The notes: generated by a model not told the origin, from the letters alone. A stretch of DNA of 16,012 bases from Acinetobacter bereziniae LMG 1003 = CIP 70.12 (GCF_000368925.1 NZ_KB849756.1:576288-592299); one strand, 5' to 3'. Shown: positions 1-7,633, counted from the stretch's first letter. Translations and numbers: made by a program.

Positions 1-119
1 ATCCTATAAAGAATCGCTTCAATAAAATTTCTTAAATTTGAGTTGAGATGAATGGATAAATTACGCAAAATAGCTTTCAACTTTTGCCAGTGTTGATCTG
101 TTAACATGGTACGAGGCAT
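1..119 (-). CDS. IS5-family transposase, N-terminal fragment cut by the window edge
   Basis: An open frame starts at ATG 119 and runs off the left edge, giving 39 residues that begin MPRTMLTDQHWQKLKAIL and end with NFIEAILYR. This N-terminus (TDxxWxKLxxIL, then NLRNFIEAILYR) is typical of IS5-family (IS427-like) transposases, whose helix-turn-helix-like N-terminal DUF4096 region precedes the DDE catalytic domain. The catalytic part lies outside the window, so it is unknown whether the gene is intact. No strong ribosome binding site is visible before the ATG, which is usual for transposases. A full-length protein or a two-frame product are equally possible. Confidence 0.7.
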   Translation of the reverse strand, partial: MPRTMLTDQHWQKLKAILRNLSIHLNSNLRNFIEAILYR

Positions 120-199
120 AGCGAATAGTAGAATTGGGTTTGGCGATTTAATTTTACTACTTCGCTATTTTTTAATCTAAAAGTGTCAACACGCCCTAG
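1..199 (-). mobile_element. Terminal part of an IS5-type insertion sequence
   Basis: Bases 1-119 encode the start of a transposase on the minus strand, and the non-coding end of the element follows. The likely outer boundary is near 195-199, where GGCGTGTTGACAC (minus strand) meets a CTAG tetramer (196-199); YTAR is a known target of some IS5-family elements. A TTGACA hexamer (184-189, minus strand) lies at this end and could be the -35 of the transposase promoter. The other end is outside the window, so the terminal repeats and target duplication cannot be verified. The family is inferred from the transposase N-terminus and the exact boundary is approximate. Confidence 0.65.
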
Positions 200-595
200 T
201 CACTTTACGTCCCACTTATTGTTTTGCTAACACCGATTCAGGTTTAAAATACAGGTGTAAAAATTATAGATGTTTTCCAATTTGTTTAACGCAGATCAGC
301 AATCCAAAATTTTAGTTATAAAACGTATATATTTTTTTTATAAAAAATTAACTACCTCCAAGATTAACGATACTTTTACTTAAAATAATCCACTTTTTAT
401 TAATCGTTTTTACGTCTAAATAAATGATGATTAATTCATAAAAATATAGTCATCAATGATACAAAACAGCTTTCAATGCTTTTTATATAACTTTATGCCA
501 ATCTTTGTAGGACAAATTCACAAAAAAAACATAGACATGATTTTTCCAACTACATCATACAAAAATAAAATACTAGGTATTTAATTTATTGATAA

Positions 596-611
596 TTTGA
601 TATTTATCACA
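596..611 (+). promoter_or_regulatory. CRP/Vfr-like binding site upstream of dctA
   Basis: TTTGA-TATTTA-TCACA matches the CRP consensus TGTGA-N6-TCACA at 9 of 10 half-site positions. It is centred about 60-65 bp upstream of the start expected from the promoter at 634-661, roughly the class I activator position. dctA of E. coli is CRP-controlled. That an Acinetobacter CRP/Vfr homologue acts here is an inference. Confidence 0.4.
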
Positions 612-633
612 TTTTTTTATCTAAATAACATAT

Positions 634-661
634 TTGTTATTTTAATTTATTTATTTAAAAT
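634..661 (+). promoter_or_regulatory. Putative sigma70 promoter of dctA
   Basis: A TTGTTA -35 (634-639) and a TAAAAT -10 (656-661) are separated by 16 bases. The predicted start is near 668, leaving a leader of about 90 bases. AT-rich DNA yields chance matches, so the call rests mainly on the spacing and on the CRP-like site just upstream. Confidence 0.35.
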
Positions 662-713
662 CAACACGTTAAAACGAGAATCACATTTTTTAATTTTATG
701 GTTTTTTAATAAT

Positions 714-747
714 CATTTCTTTAGGAAATGTTGAATTTTATCAACAT
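714..747 (+). promoter_or_regulatory. Two overlapping inverted repeats in the dctA leader
   Basis: CATTTC/GAAATG (714-719 and 725-730) and ATGTTGA/TCAACAT (728-734 and 741-747) are both perfect and share bases 728-730, so both hairpins cannot form fully in one RNA. The second ends one base before the first ribosome binding site (749-753). They may be an operator or alternative RNA hairpins. Confidence 0.4.
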
Positions 748-759
748 CAAGGATAAGGA

Positions 760-2112
760 ATGAGTATGGATATCTCTTCACACGATGAACACCTACCACC
801 TAAAAAGCAAAAGTTTTATCAAATCCTGTATGTTCAAGTCATTTTTGCAATCGTACTTGGTATCCTTTTAGGGCACTTTTGGCCAGATATTGGTGCGAGT
901 TTAAAACCTTTAGGTGATGCCTTCATCAAATTGGTTAAAATGATTATTGCGCCGGTAATTTTTCTGACAGTGGTCACAGGAATTTCAGGCATGAAACATA
1001 TGGGAACAGTAGGTCGTGTTACTGGTAAAGCGATGCTTTACTTCATAACATTTTCTACACTGGCATTAATTGTCGGTATGATTGTTGCCAATATTATTCA
1101 ACCTGGGCATGGTTTAAATATTGATCCAACAACATTAAAATCAGACAAAGTGGCTGAATACGCTGAGAAAGCACACGATGCTTCTATCGTTGATTTCTTA
1201 ATGAATATCCTTCCTACCACCATCCTTAGCCCGCTAACCAGTGGTGACATTCTGCAAGTCCTTTTTGTTGCTGTACTATTTGGTTTGTCTCTTGCTGCGG
1301 TGGGTGAAAAAGGTCAGCCTATTGTTGATTTTTTAAATAACTTAACAGCACCAGTATTTCACTTGGTGGGAATGCTGATGAAATTTGCTCCGATTGGTGC
1401 ATTCGGTGCTATGGCATTTACAATTGGTAAATATGGTATTGAAAGTATTGGTAATCTTTTACTTTTAATCATGACTTTCTACATTACTGCATTGTTGTTT
1501 ATTCTGGTTATTTTAGGTGCTGTTGCACGCTATAATGGATTTAGAATTACAGACCTGATTCGTTATATCAAAGATGAATTGTGGCTGGTGCTTGGAACGA
1601 GTTCTTCTGAAGCAGCACTTCCATCGTTAATGCGTAAAATGGAAAAAGCTGGTTGTGAAAAATCTGTGGTGGGACTCGTAGTTCCAACAGGTTACTCATT
1701 CAATCTGGATGGTACCAATATCTATATGACGATGGCTGCCCTATTTATCGCACAGGCATGTAATATTGATTTGAGCATTCAAGATCAAGTTCTTTTGTTA
1801 CTTGTAGCAATGCTCAGCTCTAAAGGTGCTGCTGGTGTAACTGGCGCAGGTTTTATTACTTTGGCTGCAACACTTTCTGTCGTTCCTGCTGTGCCTGTTG
1901 CGGGTATGGCTTTAATCCTTGGTATTGACCGCTTTATGTCAGAGTGTCGCGCACTAACCAATTTAGTCGGTAATGCTTGCGCAACAATCGTTGTAGCGCG
2001 TTGGGACAATGCATTAGACAAAGATAAATTGGCTGCCGCATTCGCTCACCCACCAAAGTCACATTATGATGAAAAAGCAGTAGAACAACATCGTGAAGAC
2101 CCAATGGACTAG
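760..2112 (+). CDS. dctA: C4-dicarboxylate:cation symporter DctA
   Basis: Inner-membrane carrier of the DAACS (glutamate/dicarboxylate:cation symporter) family, importing succinate, fumarate and malate with cations. The 450 residues align along their length with E. coli DctA as I recall it (428 aa). Visible hallmarks are the LGHFWPDIG and KPLGDAFIKLVKMIIAPVIF stretch (38-68), the serine-rich LGTSSSEAALP (278-288), the substrate/cation motif NLDGTNIYM (315-323), SSKGAAGVTG (353-362) and ALTNLVGN (398-405). About eight hydrophobic segments plus the two re-entrant loops are expected. Two start codons are possible: ATG 760 with AAGGA at 749-753, and ATG 766 with AAGGA at 755-759, each with a 6-base spacer. 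The N-terminal 16 residues are hydrophilic. It is monocistronic, with its own terminator. No DctB/DctD two-component genes are adjacent. Confidence 0.93.
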   Translation: MSMDISSHDEHLPPKKQKFYQILYVQVIFAIVLGILLGHFWPDIGASLKPLGDAFIKLVKMIIAPVIFLTVVTGISGMKHMGTVGRVTGKAMLYFITFSTLALIVGMIVANIIQPGHGLNIDPTTLKSDKVAEYAEKAHDASIVDFLMNILPTTILSPLTSGDILQVLFVAVLFGLSLAAVGEKGQPIVDFLNNLTAPVFHLVGMLMKFAPIGAFGAMAFTIGKYGIESIGNLLLLIMTFYITALLFILVILGAVARYNGFRITDLIRYIKDELWLVLGTSSSEAALPSLMRKMEKAGCEKSVVGLVVPTGYSFNLDGTNIYMTMAALFIAQACNIDLSIQDQVLLLLVAMLSSKGAAGVTGAGFITLAATLSVVPAVPVAGMALILGIDRFMSECRALTNLVGNACATIVVARWDNALDKDKLAAAFAHPPKSHYDEKAVEQHREDPMD

Positions 2113-2127
2113 TTAAAAATTGAGTAT

Positions 2128-2153
2128 AAAAAAGAGCCATCAGGCTCTTTTTT
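2128..2153 (+). terminator. Rho-independent terminator of dctA
   Basis: AAAAAAGAGCC-ATCA-GGCTCTTTTTT forms an 11-bp stem with a tetraloop and a T tract, 15 bases after the dctA stop. Its symmetry would let it also act on minus-strand transcripts. Confidence 0.9.
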
Positions 2154-2423
2154 ATTGATCTAAATCTAATGACCACACAATTGATTCGATTAAACTGCAC
2201 CGATACAGATGCTTAAATCATACATCTCCCCCCAATATACTCATCTGATTTTGAAATCAGTCGGTGTACTAAATAAAAATATTCCTTTTTCATTCAATGA
2301 TGATCATTCATGCCAATTAGATTGATTTATTTCCTTACTCAAACAGTCAGGATTGATCTATTTCACAGCATTATTTAATAGGTATTGATTATTCATCTGC
2401 GGATCAAAACAATATTTTTTAAA
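2154..2423. other. Intergenic region between the dctA and pst terminators
   Basis: No gene is supportable here. It contains nested inverted repeats at 2198-2266 (CACCGA/TCGGTG outer, CAGATG/CATCTG and CTGATTT/AAATCAG inner) and a short palindrome AATGAT-G-ATCATT at 2296-2308. The first could belong to a small structured RNA. The second loosely resembles a Fur-type site but is not convincing. Confidence 0.4.
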
Positions 2424-2449
2424 TATAAAAAAGAGCCTTTCGGCTCTTT
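2424..2449 (-). terminator. Rho-independent terminator of the pst operon
   Basis: On the minus strand AAAGAGCC-GAAA-GGCTCTTT (2449-2430) is followed by a T run, 21 bases past the pstB stop. The stem with a GAAA loop is strong. T-rich sequence on the plus side makes it potentially bidirectional. Confidence 0.88.
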
Positions 2450-2470
2450 CATTTTAATACTTCGCTGAAC

Positions 2471-3382
2471 TTAACCAAAACGACCTGTAATATAAGCTTC
2501 AGTCAATTGATGATCTGGTTGTGTAAATACTTTCTCTGTGGAATTCACTTCAATCAAATCACCCAAGTGGAAGTATGCAGTTCGATCAGATACACGCGCT
2601 GCCTGTTGCATTGAGTGGGTCACGATTGCAATGGTGTATTGAGTAGAGAGTTCAGAAATCAGCTCTTCAACTTTTGCAGTTGCAATTGGGTCCAAAGCTG
2701 AGCACGGCTCGTCCATTAAAATCACTTCAGGACTTACAGCTATGGTACGTGCGATACACAAACGTTGTTGTTGACCACCAGAAAGACCCGTACCCGGTTG
2801 GCTTAGTCGATCTTTAACCTCATCCCACAGACCTGCTTTACGCAAACTGTTTTCAACAATTTCCTCTAAATCGTACTTATCTTTTGCCAAACCGTGTAGT
2901 TTTGGACCATAAGCAACATTATCAAAAATTGATTTCGGAAATGGATTTGGCTTTTGGAAAACCATACCGACTTGAGCACGTAACAGCACCACATCAAGAT
3001 TTGGGTCATAGATATCTTGGTTATCTAAACGTACTTTACCCGTCACACGACAGCTATCAATCGTATCATTCATACGATTCAAAGTACGTAAAAATGTTGA
3101 TTTACCACAACCTGATGGACCAATAAATGCAATCACTTCATTTTCATAAACTTGAAGATCAATACCTTTAATCGCTTCTGATTCACCATAGTAAACATGT
3201 ACATCTTCAGCACTAAGTTTGACTGTCGTATTTTTTTCTTTCTTCGGTGTTGAAGATTCAAACTGAGAGACAAAAGATGTATTTGCTTGCTTTTGTTGAT
3301 GCTCAGTGGATGTAAATTGAGATTGTTCAGAATTCACGGTTGTATCCTGTTTTAAGGAATTTTTAGTTTCTACAGTATTCAT
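2471..3382 (-). CDS. pstB: Phosphate ABC transporter ATP-binding protein PstB
   Basis: ATPase of the PstSCAB high-affinity phosphate importer, acting as a dimer on the cytoplasmic face of PstA/PstC. All ABC motifs are intact: Walker A GPSGCGKST (88-96), Q-loop VFQKPNPFP (141-149), signature LSGGQQQR (200-207), Walker B VILMDEP (220-226), D-loop SALD (228-231) and switch His256. At 303 residues it is longer than E. coli PstB (about 257) because of a Q/S/T-rich N-terminal extension of about 50 residues before the ABC fold starts (VKLSAEDVHVYYG, 54-66). ATG 3382 is preceded by GAGGG next to the pstA stop. A GTG at 3337 with AGGA seven bases upstream is an alternative start that would shorten the extension. 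It is the last gene of the operon, 15 bases after pstA, and is followed by a terminator. phoU is absent downstream. Confidence 0.95.
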   Translation of the reverse strand: MNTVETKNSLKQDTTVNSEQSQFTSTEHQQKQANTSFVSQFESSTPKKEKNTTVKLSAEDVHVYYGESEAIKGIDLQVYENEVIAFIGPSGCGKSTFLRTLNRMNDTIDSCRVTGKVRLDNQDIYDPNLDVVLLRAQVGMVFQKPNPFPKSIFDNVAYGPKLHGLAKDKYDLEEIVENSLRKAGLWDEVKDRLSQPGTGLSGGQQQRLCIARTIAVSPEVILMDEPCSALDPIATAKVEELISELSTQYTIAIVTHSMQQAARVSDRTAYFHLGDLIEVNSTEKVFTQPDHQLTEAYITGRFG

Positions 3383-3397
3383 CTATTCTGCCCTCTT

Positions 3398-4792
3398 TTA
3401 CCAACGAACTTCAAATTTCTTACGTAACCAAATTGCAAAGCTGTTTAAACCCACCATTAGTGCCAATAACACAATGATTGCAGCAGCTGTACGACCCTCA
3501 AAGAAGTTACGCAATTCATTACCTTGCCATAAGTAAACTTGAACAGGTAAAGCTGTAGATTGATCGAGTGGAGATACTGGAATATTCGCAACGAATGCAC
3601 TCATACCAATTAACAGCAACGGTGCTGTTTCACCCAGTGCATGAGCAATACCAATAATCGCACCTGTCATAATTCCCGGTAATGCCAAAGGAAGTACATG
3701 ATGAAATACGGTTTGCAAACGCGAAGCGCCTATACCAAGTGCCGCTTGGCGAATTGATGGGGGTACTGCTTTAAGTGAAGCACGTGTAGTAATAATGACC
3801 GTTGGTAAAGTCATTAAACTGAGCACCAAACCACCGACCAGCGGTGCTGATATAGGCAGATGCATCCAACCAATAAAGATCGCTGCACCCAGCAGACCAA
3901 ATACAATCGATGGAACTGCTGCAAGGTTATTGATGTTGACTTCAATAATGTCTGTAATAAAGTTCTTTGGTGCAAATTCCTCTAGGTAAATCGCACTTGC
4001 AACACCCAATGGAATAGAAATCACAATCACAATCAACATCATGAATAATGAACCCATGAATGCACCCGCCAAACCAGCCGTTGCTGGTGAACTACGTGAA
4101 TCTGGGTTGGTAAACATTTGCGTGTTGAACGTACGACTGATAATGCCTTTCGCAGCCAAATCATCTGAAAGCTTACGTACTTCAGGGCTTAACTGTTGCT
4201 GATCATCTGGTAATGAACGATCGATATGTCCTGCTAACCAAACATCAATGTTTGCGTCTGCAAGGAAATTTAATTCAACTTTTTTACCCACTAAAGATGG
4301 ATCTTTAAAAACCATATCACGAATACGATATGCTTCAGAGCTGGTATAAAGGCTAGAAAGGTCGTCACGACGACTTTCAAGTGATGGATCTTTAGAAATA
4401 ATGCCGTTTACAATCAACGCATCCCAATCCACCATACCCATTTTAGTTTGCCAGTCTACATAGCGCTCTTGAAACACAGCTGGAGACTCGCCGACTTTTT
4501 GTGTTGGTTTTGGACCAGCATCAATCACAGTTGGATCAAAATAGACAGGTACGGTCATACTTGCTTGCCAAAATGCAGGAAGCCCCTTGTATAAGATACT
4601 TCCAAACAAAATCGCGACAAATGCCAGTCCCATAATCACGGCAGAAAAGCCAACAAAACGGAATGTCTTTTCTTTACGATGACGTTTTGATAATGAACTT
4701 GCGATTTTAGCTTTACGCTTTTCACGTAGTTCTGCGGCAACTTGAGGATCAAATACATTTTGATCCACTGGAGATGTATTTGATGTACTCAT
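3398..4792 (-). CDS. pstA: Phosphate ABC transporter permease PstA (long form)
   Basis: One of the two membrane subunits that form the phosphate channel with PstC. At 464 residues it is much longer than E. coli PstA (about 296). A basic cytoplasmic N-terminus (22-46) and one membrane helix (about 47-70) are followed by a hydrophilic, probably periplasmic region at about 75-240, resembling the DUF3333-type extension found in many proteobacterial PstA proteins. The binding-protein-dependent permease domain occupies about 240-455, with the EAA coupling loop at about 349-373 (QAALGIGASRLQTVFHHVLP). The start ATG overlaps the pstC stop as ATGA (4789-4792), indicating translational coupling. The C-terminus is basic (LRKKFEVRW). 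Confidence 0.94.
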   Translation of the reverse strand: MSTSNTSPVDQNVFDPQVAAELREKRKAKIASSLSKRHRKEKTFRFVGFSAVIMGLAFVAILFGSILYKGLPAFWQASMTVPVYFDPTVIDAGPKPTQKVGESPAVFQERYVDWQTKMGMVDWDALIVNGIISKDPSLESRRDDLSSLYTSSEAYRIRDMVFKDPSLVGKKVELNFLADANIDVWLAGHIDRSLPDDQQQLSPEVRKLSDDLAAKGIISRTFNTQMFTNPDSRSSPATAGLAGAFMGSLFMMLIVIVISIPLGVASAIYLEEFAPKNFITDIIEVNINNLAAVPSIVFGLLGAAIFIGWMHLPISAPLVGGLVLSLMTLPTVIITTRASLKAVPPSIRQAALGIGASRLQTVFHHVLPLALPGIMTGAIIGIAHALGETAPLLLIGMSAFVANIPVSPLDQSTALPVQVYLWQGNELRNFFEGRTAAAIIVLLALMVGLNSFAIWLRKKFEVRW

Positions 4793-6168
4793 TCGTATTG
4801 CTCACGGTATTTACGCACAATGTAAAGTGCGACAATGTTTAGACACAATGTAATAGTGAATAGCGTCAGACCCAATGCAAAGGCAACCAATGCCTGTGGG
4901 CTTGCAAAATCAGTATCGCCAGTTAACTGTTTTACAATCGTTACGGTTACCGTAGAAACAGCTTCAAGTGGATTGATATGTAGTAAAGGACTGTTTCCTG
5001 CCGCAAGTACAACAATCATGGTTTCACCAATAGCACGTGATACAGCAAGCAAGAATGCGCCAGTAATCCCCGGCAACGCCGCAGGCAGTACCACTTGGCG
5101 TATTGTTTCAGACTTGGTCGCTCCCAAACCCAAAGAACCATCACGTAATGATCTAGGGACTTGAGTGATAATGTCATCTGAAAGTGAAGATACAAATGGG
5201 ATAATCATGATTCCCATTGCAAAACCAGCAGTAAGTGCGCTGGTTGCATTCACTTCAATACCAATTGAATCACCAATTGATTTAAAGATTGGACCGATCA
5301 CCATCATGGCAAATACACCATAAACGATGGTTGGGATACCTGCCAAAACCTCAATCGTTGGTTTAGCCCATGAACGGAATCTAGGTGATGCATACTCAGC
5401 GAGATAAATTGCAATCATTAAACCCAATGGAACAGCAACCAATAAAGCAATACCACTGACCATGAGTGTTCCCCATAGTAATGGTAGTAAACCATAACTA
5501 CCTTCAGCATTTCCTGAAGTGCTAAAACCTGGATTCCACTCTGTACCAAAGAAGAAGTCAATTGGACTGACAAAATGGAAAAAGTGCATCGCTTCACTGA
5601 ACATCGACATCACGATGCCTACTGTAGTAAGAATTGCAACGCCAGAACATAAAATCAAAACTACGTTAATGGTTTTTTCAACTTCATTACGTGCACGGAA
5701 TTGTTGGCTAATTCTTTTTCTTGCCCACACTAATCCCAAGATTGCTGCACAGACCACAACAGCAAATTTGGCAAAAGAACTGATTCTTTCAAACTTTGCT
5801 AATTGTTCTGCAGCGGCTACTTCATAGGCTGCAGGCGTATCTGTTACACCAAAACCAGAAGCAATTGCCTTGATGCGATCTACAAGTACATCTACTCCAG
5901 CCGTATCAAGAGATGCAGCAACATTTGCTGGAACATTCTTTAGAATTAAATGTTGTAAAACACTCGGTTCTACCAAATTCCAAACAATTAAAATTAAAAA
6001 AGCTGGGATTCCACACCACAACGCCACCAAAGAACCATAATAGCCTGGACGTGAATGTAAAACTGCAGTGTTATTTCCCTTACCTGCTAGGCTTCGGCTT
6101 TTTCGTAGCCCAATTTGATATGCGATAGCAATTAAAGCTAATAACACGCCAATGAGTAGCAGATTCAT
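4789..6168 (-). CDS. pstC: Phosphate ABC transporter permease PstC (long form)
   Basis: Partner permease of PstA in the phosphate importer. At 459 residues it exceeds E. coli PstC (about 319). The N-terminal part has hydrophobic segments at about 1-20, 45-65 and 132-150, with a soluble stretch at about 70-130 between the last two. The conserved permease domain starts near 168 and carries the EAA loop at about 343-368 (DGSLGLGATKSETIRQVVLP) followed by ALPGITGAFLLAVSRAIGET. The ATG is preceded by GGTGGAG with a five-base spacer from the core CTCC complement (6174-6177). It overlaps pstA by four bases. A stem-loop lies directly before the ribosome binding site, so translation or mRNA stability may differ from pstS. 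Confidence 0.94.
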   Translation of the reverse strand: MNLLLIGVLLALIAIAYQIGLRKSRSLAGKGNNTAVLHSRPGYYGSLVALWCGIPAFLILIVWNLVEPSVLQHLILKNVPANVAASLDTAGVDVLVDRIKAIASGFGVTDTPAAYEVAAAEQLAKFERISSFAKFAVVVCAAILGLVWARKRISQQFRARNEVEKTINVVLILCSGVAILTTVGIVMSMFSEAMHFFHFVSPIDFFFGTEWNPGFSTSGNAEGSYGLLPLLWGTLMVSGIALLVAVPLGLMIAIYLAEYASPRFRSWAKPTIEVLAGIPTIVYGVFAMMVIGPIFKSIGDSIGIEVNATSALTAGFAMGIMIIPFVSSLSDDIITQVPRSLRDGSLGLGATKSETIRQVVLPAALPGITGAFLLAVSRAIGETMIVVLAAGNSPLLHINPLEAVSTVTVTIVKQLTGDTDFASPQALVAFALGLTLFTITLCLNIVALYIVRKYREQYE

Positions 6169-6180
6169 GTATTCTCCACC

Positions 6181-6254
6181 GTTTTTTCAATCCTAATTAT
6201 TTGAAAAAACTCTGCTTAGCAATGAAAGCCGATGGTAGTCTCCCACCATCAGCT
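6181..6254 (-). promoter_or_regulatory. Two stem-loops in the pstS-pstC intergenic region
   Basis: Following pstS on the minus strand is a stem with 10-base arms and an 8-base loop (6254-6245 with 6236-6227; nine Watson-Crick pairs and one G-U). A second, perfect 10-base inverted repeat follows (GTTTTTTCAA at 6181-6190 and TTGAAAAAAC at 6201-6210) and ends right before the pstC ribosome binding site. The first stem lacks an immediate T tract. Partial attenuation or 3'-end protection of the pstS transcript is the likely role, giving excess binding protein over permeases. This is inferred from structure and position. Confidence 0.6.
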
Positions 6255-6271
6255 CCATGATTACGGTTTTA

Positions 6272-7279
6272 TTATTTACCAGCTTTGAAACCAGCAAGTA
6301 CTTTTGCACGCTCAGAGTCAGACAATGAGATCAAGCCAGCTTTGTCTAATTTAGAACCTTTACCAGATACTTTTTTGTTTAAGAAGTATTCAGTATATTC
6401 TTTTAAGCCTTTGATAGATTGTAAGTGTTCACCTTTAACATAGAAGTATAAAGGACGCGATACTGGGTAAGTACCATTAAGAACAGTTTGTTCTGAAGGG
6501 ACTACATTGTTTACTGTCGCAACACGTAATTTATCTTTGTTTTGGTCATAGAAACCTAAACCAAATACACCTACCGCACTTGGAGATGTTTTTAAACGTG
6601 CTAGAGTTTCAGTATAGTCACCCGCGATTTCGATCACTTTACCGTCTTTACGGAAAGCAGAACATGCTTTTTTCTGAGCATCTTTATCTAACTTTTTGAA
6701 GTAATCGTAGCTTTCACAACCTGCTTCAACCATTTTCTCTTGGAATACTTCACGAGTACCGTGGTTAGATGCTGGAACCACTAAAGTAATGGGTTCGTTT
6801 GGAAGAGATTTATCAATTTGGTTCCAACGTGTATACGGGTTTGGTACCAATTTACCATTTGATGGTAATTCAGCTGCTAAAGCTGCAAATACGTGTTGTG
6901 GACGTAACTTATAAGCTGCTTTGCTTGCATTTGATGCAAAAACGATACCATCATAACCAATTTTAATTTCTTGGATTTTATTTACGCCTGCTTTTTTACA
7001 AGCTGCAATTTCAGTATCTTTGATTTTACGAGAAGCATTCGCGATATCGATTGTATTATCGCCAACACCAGAACAGAACTGTTTAAGACCAGCAGAACTA
7101 CCGCCTGAACCCACTACAGGTGCTTTAAATTGAGGGAAAGTATTACCAAATTCTTCAGCAACAATACTTGCATAAGGAAGTACAGTAGAAGAACCAGCGA
7201 TTTGGATGGTATCACGAGCGTTTGCTGCCACTGCTGCCCCTGAAACTGCTAATGCAAGTGCGATATGGTTAATGCGCAT
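6272..7279 (-). CDS. pstS: Periplasmic phosphate-binding protein PstS
   Basis: Substrate-binding protein that captures phosphate in the periplasm and delivers it to PstCA. The chosen start is ATG 7279 (MRINHIALALAVSGAAVAANARD), giving 335 residues. It has a Sec signal peptide with a probable cleavage around ANA-RD (residues 19-23) and a ribosome binding site AAGAGAG just upstream. An in-frame ATG at 7375 is rejected because it lies inside the Pho boxes and upstream of the predicted transcription start. Phosphate-contact loops of the PBP-like fold are visible: AGSSTVLPY (28-36), GSGGSSAG (57-64), ANASR (80-84) and SNHGTREVF (171-179). It is the first gene of pstSCAB, separated from pstC by 103 bases with stem-loops. 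PhoB control is expected from the upstream box array. Confidence 0.94.
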   Translation of the reverse strand: MRINHIALALAVSGAAVAANARDTIQIAGSSTVLPYASIVAEEFGNTFPQFKAPVVGSGGSSAGLKQFCSGVGDNTIDIANASRKIKDTEIAACKKAGVNKIQEIKIGYDGIVFASNASKAAYKLRPQHVFAALAAELPSNGKLVPNPYTRWNQIDKSLPNEPITLVVPASNHGTREVFQEKMVEAGCESYDYFKKLDKDAQKKACSAFRKDGKVIEIAGDYTETLARLKTSPSAVGVFGLGFYDQNKDKLRVATVNNVVPSEQTVLNGTYPVSRPLYFYVKGEHLQSIKGLKEYTEYFLNKKVSGKGSKLDKAGLISLSDSERAKVLAGFKAGK

Positions 7280-7358
7280 TCTTTTCTCTCTTAAATAAAC
7301 TGCAATTTGAAGTACGCCACTTCTTTTTGTGTTGTACTTTTCGGATAACTGCATTTTG

Positions 7359-7408
7359 ATTTTAAAATATGACAAATAAGTTACAGCTTTATGACGCTTT
7401 TATGATAA
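7359..7408 (-). promoter_or_regulatory. Pho-box array and -10 element of the pst promoter
   Basis: On the minus strand four 7-base units, TTATCAT, GCGTCAT, CTGTAAC and TTGTCAT, are separated by 4-base AT-rich spacers (plus-strand positions 7402-7408, 7391-7397, 7380-7386, 7369-7375), exactly 11 bases apart. The E. coli Pho box is two CTGTCAT units with the same spacing, so this reads as two tandem boxes for PhoB. A TAAAAT -10 (7359-7364) follows, and no good -35 is present, as at activator-dependent Pho promoters. The predicted start is near 7350. Confidence 0.8.
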
Positions 7409-7633
7409 TTGATGATTCGCATTTGATTTTATTAAAAATCTTTAAAATTCAATATGTAATAAACTGTATTTTATTTTTATAAATTTAGAATAATGCCCTT
7501 CAAATTGTAATATTTCATGTGAATGTCACAAAACTTCTATTATCCCCCTATTGATACCGCGACATTTCATGTCGTAGTAAGCTTAATTTTTAATGCAAAA
7601 AGTTTTAAAATTAATAAAAAAAGAGCAACTAAA

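Larger units (their letters stand above)
200..759. other. AT-rich intergenic region between the IS end and dctA
   Basis: About 560 bases without a credible gene. The left two thirds is very AT-rich, with homopolymer runs and no recognisable coding or RNA gene. The right part carries the dctA control signals listed separately: a CRP-like site at 596-611, a promoter at 634-661 and inverted repeats at 714-747. I see nothing supportable in 200-590. Confidence 0.6.

Noticed and set aside
2296..2308. AATGAT-G-ATCATT as a Fur box
   Set aside because: It is a perfect short palindrome but lacks the GATAAT repeats of the Fur consensus and has no adjacent iron gene.
7280..7375. Extending pstS upstream to the in-frame ATG at 7375
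   Set aside because: It would place the start inside the Pho boxes and bury the signal peptide behind 32 polar residues. ATG 7279 has a ribosome binding site and a normal signal peptide.
7523..7633. Longer N-terminus of the small membrane protein from ATG 7523
   Set aside because: The extra 37 residues look non-coding and no ribosome binding site precedes that ATG. The start at 7634 is better placed.
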